Shown: positions 17,282 through 20,102 of the stretch, piece after piece | Layout of the letters: every line of letters starts with the position of its first letter | Position numbering within the stretch: position 1 is the first letter of the stretch | NCBI GenBank assembly: GCA_045534225.1 | Contig: JAZSJJ010000010.1 | Location: forward strand, 1 to 20,102 | Reading direction: 5' to 3' | DNA from: UMGS1649 sp045534225 | GTDB lineage: Bacteria; Bacillota; Clostridia; TANB77; CAG-465 | Length of the DNA: 20,102 nt | Notes under the pieces: generated by a model | Told to the model about the DNA's origin: nothing | Seen by the model: the letters and a program-made list of their open reading frames with translations, nothing else | Databases searched by the model: none | Translations under genes and position numbers: made by a program

Positions 17282-19021
17282 ATGTTAGAGGGTATATTAA
17301 GTACAAAAGCCAAATACAAAGGGTACAAATTAATAAGAGATGGATTTTTAGATACAACATCTAGACTTCCAGAGAAGGTTGGGTTTTTAGAAAAAAGACC
17401 TGGAATGGATAAGTTTAGAGAAATTACATACAAGGAGTTTAGAGATGATGTTGCAAGTGTAGGAGCAGCATTAATTGAAGAACTAGATCTTAAAGGCGAA
17501 AAAATAGCTATAATTGGTGAAAACAGCTATGAATGGGCAGCATCATACTATTCTGTAGTTTGTGGTGCGGGTATAGTAGTACCATTAGACAAAGAGCTTC
17601 CAGCTGAAGAAGTGTTAAACTTAATAAATCGTTCTCATGCTAAAGCAATATTCTATTCGCCAAGAAAGAAAGATATAATTAATACAATACGTGATAGAGC
17701 AACAAATATTGAAGCGTTCATTCAATTATATGAAAATGAAAATACAATAGAAAACAAAACAGACAAAGACTATACATTTGAAGAACTTGCAAAAGTTGGT
17801 TACAAGTATAAAGAGGAAGTATTACTTAATGTACCAATAGATGAAGATGAATTTAGAATATTATTATTTACATCTGGTACAACAGCAATGTCTAAAGGTG
17901 TAATGTTATCTAACAAAAATGTAATGGCAAATATGGAAGCAGCTTTTGAAGCGGTTACATTATATGAAGACGATAGATTCTTCTCAGTATTGCCTCTTCA
18001 CCACACATACGAGGCCTCAATTGGAATGGTAATACCAATTTCATCTGGTATATCTATAGGTTATGCTGGAGGACTTAAGAGCATAGCAAACGATATTAAA
18101 GATCTTGAACCAACAGTTATGTTAGTTGTTCCAGCTTTAATAGAAAGCTTAATAAAAAAAGTAAATAAGAATATAGACAAACAAGGTAAAACTAAAGTTG
18201 TAGATGTAATGTCAGATGTTACAAATGCATTTGGTAAACCAGGTAGAAGCTTAAAGAAATTAGTATTTAAGGATATATTAAAAGCTTTAGGTGGAAAGAT
18301 AAGAATAATAGTTTCTGCAGCAGCTCCAATAGATCCACTAGTAGGAAAGAGAATAGAAGACTTTGGTATAAGCTTCTTACAAGGATACGGATTAACAGAA
18401 ACAGCACCTCTTGCAACAATAGTTCCAGAGGACAAGAGAAATCCAGCATCAGTTGGTAAAGCAGGAAGCTGTACAAAAGTAAAAATACATAATCCAAATG
18501 AAGATGGAATAGGTGAAGTATTAATAAAAGGTTCTAACCTAATGCTTGGATACTACGAAGATGAAGAAGAAACAAACAAAGCTATAGTAAAAGGCTGGTT
18601 CCATTCAGGAGATTTAGGCTATTTAGATAAAGATGGTTTCTTATTCTTAACTGGTAGATGCAAAAACTTAATAATAACTGGTAATGGTAAGAATGTATAT
18701 CCAGAAGAAATAGAAACATTAGTTAACCAAATATCTTACGTAAATGAGTCAATGATATATGCAAAACAAGATCCTAGAGATGAAAAAGAATTAATAATTG
18801 CAGTTAAAGTAACTCTAGATACAGCTTTCCTTGATGAAAAATACGGAAAGAATAAATATCCATCAGATGAAGAACTTCATAAATTAATTTGGGAAGAAAT
18901 TAAAGAAGTAAACAAAAAACTTCCAAGTTACAAATGGATAAAAGAATTAGAAGTTAAAAAAGAAGATTTTGTTAAAACAACTACAATGAAAATTAAAAGA
19001 TATGAAGAGTTAAAAAAATAA
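17282..19021 (+). CDS. Long-chain fatty acid-CoA ligase (AMP-forming)
   Basis: 579 residues. The ATG at 17282 follows AAGGGAG (17270-17276). A TTG at 17267 is in frame, but starting there would place the ribosome site inside the gene. The protein activates a fatty acid with ATP to the acyl-adenylate and then to acyl-CoA. Motifs are in order: ATP-binding loop TSGTTAMSKG (197-206), PLHHTYE (about 239), GYGLTET (about 367), WFHSGDLGYLDKDGF (about 440-454, Asp444), GRCKNLIITGNGKNVYPEEIE, and near the C-terminus the KIKR motif, where Lys570 fits the catalytic Lys of the P-x-T-x-x-G-K-I-x-R type. The loop has Ala in place of the usual Gly after TSGTT, and the Gly before the catalytic Lys is Met; I believe such variants occur in clostridial members. 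Length and motifs show it is complete. It stands alone between two terminators, likely controlled at the operator by its promoter. The chain length of the substrate cannot be read from the sequence. Confidence 0.9.
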   Translation: MLEGILSTKAKYKGYKLIRDGFLDTTSRLPEKVGFLEKRPGMDKFREITYKEFRDDVASVGAALIEELDLKGEKIAIIGENSYEWAASYYSVVCGAGIVVPLDKELPAEEVLNLINRSHAKAIFYSPRKKDIINTIRDRATNIEAFIQLYENENTIENKTDKDYTFEELAKVGYKYKEEVLLNVPIDEDEFRILLFTSGTTAMSKGVMLSNKNVMANMEAAFEAVTLYEDDRFFSVLPLHHTYEASIGMVIPISSGISIGYAGGLKSIANDIKDLEPTVMLVVPALIESLIKKVNKNIDKQGKTKVVDVMSDVTNAFGKPGRSLKKLVFKDILKALGGKIRIIVSAAAPIDPLVGKRIEDFGISFLQGYGLTETAPLATIVPEDKRNPASVGKAGSCTKVKIHNPNEDGIGEVLIKGSNLMLGYYEDEEETNKAIVKGWFHSGDLGYLDKDGFLFLTGRCKNLIITGNGKNVYPEEIETLVNQISYVNESMIYAKQDPRDEKELIIAVKVTLDTAFLDEKYGKNKYPSDEELHKLIWEEIKEVNKKLPSYKWIKELEVKKEDFVKTTTMKIKRYEELKK

Positions 19022-19036
19022 TATAAAATAAAGAGC

Positions 19037-19062
19037 AAAAAGACGTCTATAGACGTCTTTTT
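19037..19062. terminator. Two-way terminator between convergent genes
   Basis: A perfect 26-base palindrome: five A's, AGACGTCT-type arms and five T's around a central TA. Each arm core (GACGTC) is itself a palindrome. Read either way it gives a GC-centred stem ending in T's, so it can stop the synthetase gene from the left and the coat-type genes (stop at 19104) from the right. A further TTTTT lies at 19066-19070 on the plus side. Confidence 0.85.
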
Positions 19063-19103
19063 ATCTTTTTAGGTAAAGTTTAGTCTAAAAGAATAAGCTA
19101 ACC

Positions 19104-19352
19104 CTAATTTCCGCTTACAGCGCTTTTAACAGCATCAATATCTGCCATACCTGCAGGAGCAGCTGGTACATAGTAACCATTATCTCTTGCAAATACATAT
19201 AATTGCCATTGCAAATCTTCTAATTCGTTCCTATATGAAACTAAAGTATCTCTAAATTTTTTATTATTAGATTGTTGTATGCTATAGTTTATCATATTAA
19301 TTATACTGTTTGTTGTAGATAAGCTATCTGCTATTGCTATTTTTTCATTCAT
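19104..19352 (-). CDS. CotF-like spore coat protein
   Basis: 82 residues, ATG at 19352 with AAAGGAG (19361-19367 on the minus strand). The helical sequence includes MNEKIAIADSLSTTNSIIN, a central FRDTLVSYRNELEDLQWQLY, and a C-terminal GYYVPAAPA turn followed by DIDAVKSAV. This matches the pattern of small CotF-type coat proteins: a helix starting 'D.L...K.....Y', a helix with RN-x-L, then a GWY/GYY turn and a short final helix. It is predicted to be part of the spore coat, made late in the mother cell. It follows the 60-residue gene after 17 bases, so the two form one minus-strand unit. No Cys. The Ala/Pro-rich turn (VPAAPAGM) is a little unusual. The family call is by pattern only. Confidence 0.7.
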   Translation of the reverse strand: MNEKIAIADSLSTTNSIINMINYSIQQSNNKKFRDTLVSYRNELEDLQWQLYVFARDNGYYVPAAPAGMADIDAVKSAVSGN

Positions 19353-19369
19353 AATTTAATCTCCTTTCA

Positions 19370-19552
19370 TTATATAAGACTTGTTAAATCTTGTTTAATA
19401 CTGTTACAAGTAGTACAAATTTTAGTTAGGATATCTGTACCAGTTGAGTCGTTTACAAGAGTTTTGTAGTACTCTATCTTAGTGCAAAAACCAGTAGTTG
19501 CACCACATATGTGTCTTAAATCTTGAAGCTCTATTTGATTTAATGTATCCAT
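19370..19552 (-). CDS. Small Cys-containing spore-coat-type protein
   Basis: 60 residues, ATG at 19552 after AAGGAGG (19560-19566 on the minus strand). The start LNQIELQDLRHICGA resembles small clostridial coat-associated proteins that begin with E-L-x-x-L-R-H-x-I-G-x-H and form a helical hairpin. It has Cys16, Cys23, Cys46 and Cys49, the last two as CTTC. Two Cys pairs in a helical hairpin suggest disulfide cross-links, as in coat layers, or a metal site. It is the first gene of a two-gene unit with the CotF-like gene. A SigE- or SigK-type promoter would be expected upstream; I saw a few CATA-like -10 candidates in 19567-19620 but none with a convincing -35. Confidence 0.55.
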   Translation of the reverse strand: MDTLNQIELQDLRHICGATTGFCTKIEYYKTLVNDSTGTDILTKICTTCNSIKQDLTSLI

Positions 19553-19664
19553 ATATTTTCCTCCTTAAATAAATACATAAATATTATGTGTAAAGAAATA
19601 AAATATATGTAGTAAAAAATTAACAAAATAAAATATAAAAAATGAAAAAATAGAACAAATATAG

Positions 19665-19803
19665 TATAATACAAATAGTAATTTGTAAGGCAAATTATGA
19701 TTACCCAACTATTCGTTGATACAAAAAATACCCCACTCAACGATTAGTATGTGTACTTTTTCAAAATAATAATTTACACTTGAATTGAAGGAGGTAAGTA
19801 AGT
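19665..19803 (+). promoter_or_regulatory. Promoter -10 and structured leader of the XRE regulator gene
   Basis: TATAAT at 19665-19670 is a perfect -10 with no good -35 at the right distance. The leader of about 125 bases has a hairpin AATTTG/CAAATT (19680-19685 with 19691-19696) and a longer-range pair CGTTGA/TCAACG (19714-19719 with 19737-19742). It ends with the strong ribosome site GAAGGAGGT about 8 bases before the ATG at 19804. No T-run terminator lies in it. The gap 19553-19803 is shared with the divergent coat-type genes. Confidence 0.45.
19697..19747 (+). CDS. Possible 16-residue leader peptide
   Basis: ATG at 19697 with TAAGG (19686-19690) six bases before it opens a frame reading MITQLFVDTKNTPLND, then TAG. 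It lies between the candidate -10 box and the regulator gene, and spans the CGTTGA/TCAACG hairpin. Translation could therefore change leader folding. It may equally be chance in a short leader; there is no known match that I recognise. Confidence 0.2.
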   Translation: MITQLFVDTKNTPLND

Positions 19804-20102
19804 ATGGATCAGATTAAAATTGGAAAATTTATAGCCGAATGTAGAAAAAAGAATAACTTAACACAAATGCAACTTGCAGAGAAATTAAACATTACAGATA
19901 GAGCTATATCTAAATGGGAAAATGGAAAAGGAATGCCTGATTCATCAATAATGCTTGATCTATGCAATGAACTTAAAATAAGTGTAAATGAATTATTAAG
20001 TGGGGAGGTAATTAAAGTGGAGGATTATAAAAAACAAGCTGAAGAAAATTTATTAAAAATGGAAAAAGAAAGAGAAGAAAAAGACAAACAATTATTAAAT
20101 TT
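19804..20102 (+). CDS. XRE-family transcriptional regulator, 3' end missing
   Basis: ATG at 19804 after GAAGGAGGT; the frame stays open to the window end (99 codons seen). Residues about 4-66 form a classic Cro/C1-type helix-turn-helix: IGKFIAECRKKNNLTQMQLAEKLNITDRAISKWENGKGMPD, then LCNELKISVNELLSGE. From about residue 67 it changes to a very charged helix (KKQAEENLLKMEKEREEKDKQ). In relatives with this layout such a linker often leads to C-terminal membrane helices or a dimerisation coil, but the end is not visible. It is a DNA-binding regulator of unknown target. It is divergent from the coat-type genes and could control them or itself. Confidence 0.85.
   Translation, partial: MDQIKIGKFIAECRKKNNLTQMQLAEKLNITDRAISKWENGKGMPDSSIMLDLCNELKISVNELLSGEVIKVEDYKKQAEENLLKMEKEREEKDKQLLN

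Noticed and set aside
19540..19740. Minus-strand frame upstream of the coat-type genes
   Set aside because: Its product is a Tyr/Ile/Leu-rich string from AT-rich intergenic DNA, overlapping the well-supported coat gene start.

Overview
The window is AT-rich DNA (roughly 30-35% G+C by eye) with heavy use of ATA and AGA codons and strong AGGAGG-type ribosome sites. A YtvI-like sporulation membrane protein and two small spore-coat-type proteins point to a low-GC endospore-forming Firmicute, most likely a gut-type Clostridia. I cannot name a genus. There is no sign of stop-codon recoding, and I saw no tRNA, rRNA, CRISPR or transposase.

Region 1 (1-15846) is one long plus-strand operon for a cell-surface structure. 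It begins inside a gene cut by the window edge. It holds four small pilin-like proteins (the three complete ones each have a single N-terminal membrane helix). Two larger membrane-anchored proteins share the same N-terminal module but carry different outer ends: a LamG/concanavalin-like domain in one, about six Ig-like repeats in the other. Then come a 412-residue membrane protein ending in a His/Cys metal-binding-type motif, a 458-residue Lys-rich membrane-anchored protein, and a 2024-residue secreted protein with EF-hand-like loops and a long coiled coil. Genes after 586 are 8-20 bases apart or overlap, and a strong terminator closes the unit at 15864-15897. The layout suggests a Tad-like or other pilus-like filament with adhesive tip proteins and a large secreted partner. 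The ATPase, platform and peptidase genes that would prove this are not in the window.

Region 2 (15945-19062) holds two independent plus-strand genes, each with a perfect TTGACA-17-TATAAT promoter and its own terminator. The first is a YtvI-like AI-2E family permease. The second is a long-chain acyl-CoA synthetase, with a FapR-like operator next to its -10 box.

Region 3 (19104-20102) has two small minus-strand spore-coat-type genes. They converge on the acyl-CoA synthetase gene over a two-way terminator. A divergent XRE-type regulator, cut by the window end, follows a structured leader of about 130 bases.

The best candidate for an undescribed system is the surface operon: a set of pilin-like proteins with a shared glycine motif at a fixed distance from the membrane helix, plus paralogous carriers with interchangeable outer domains.
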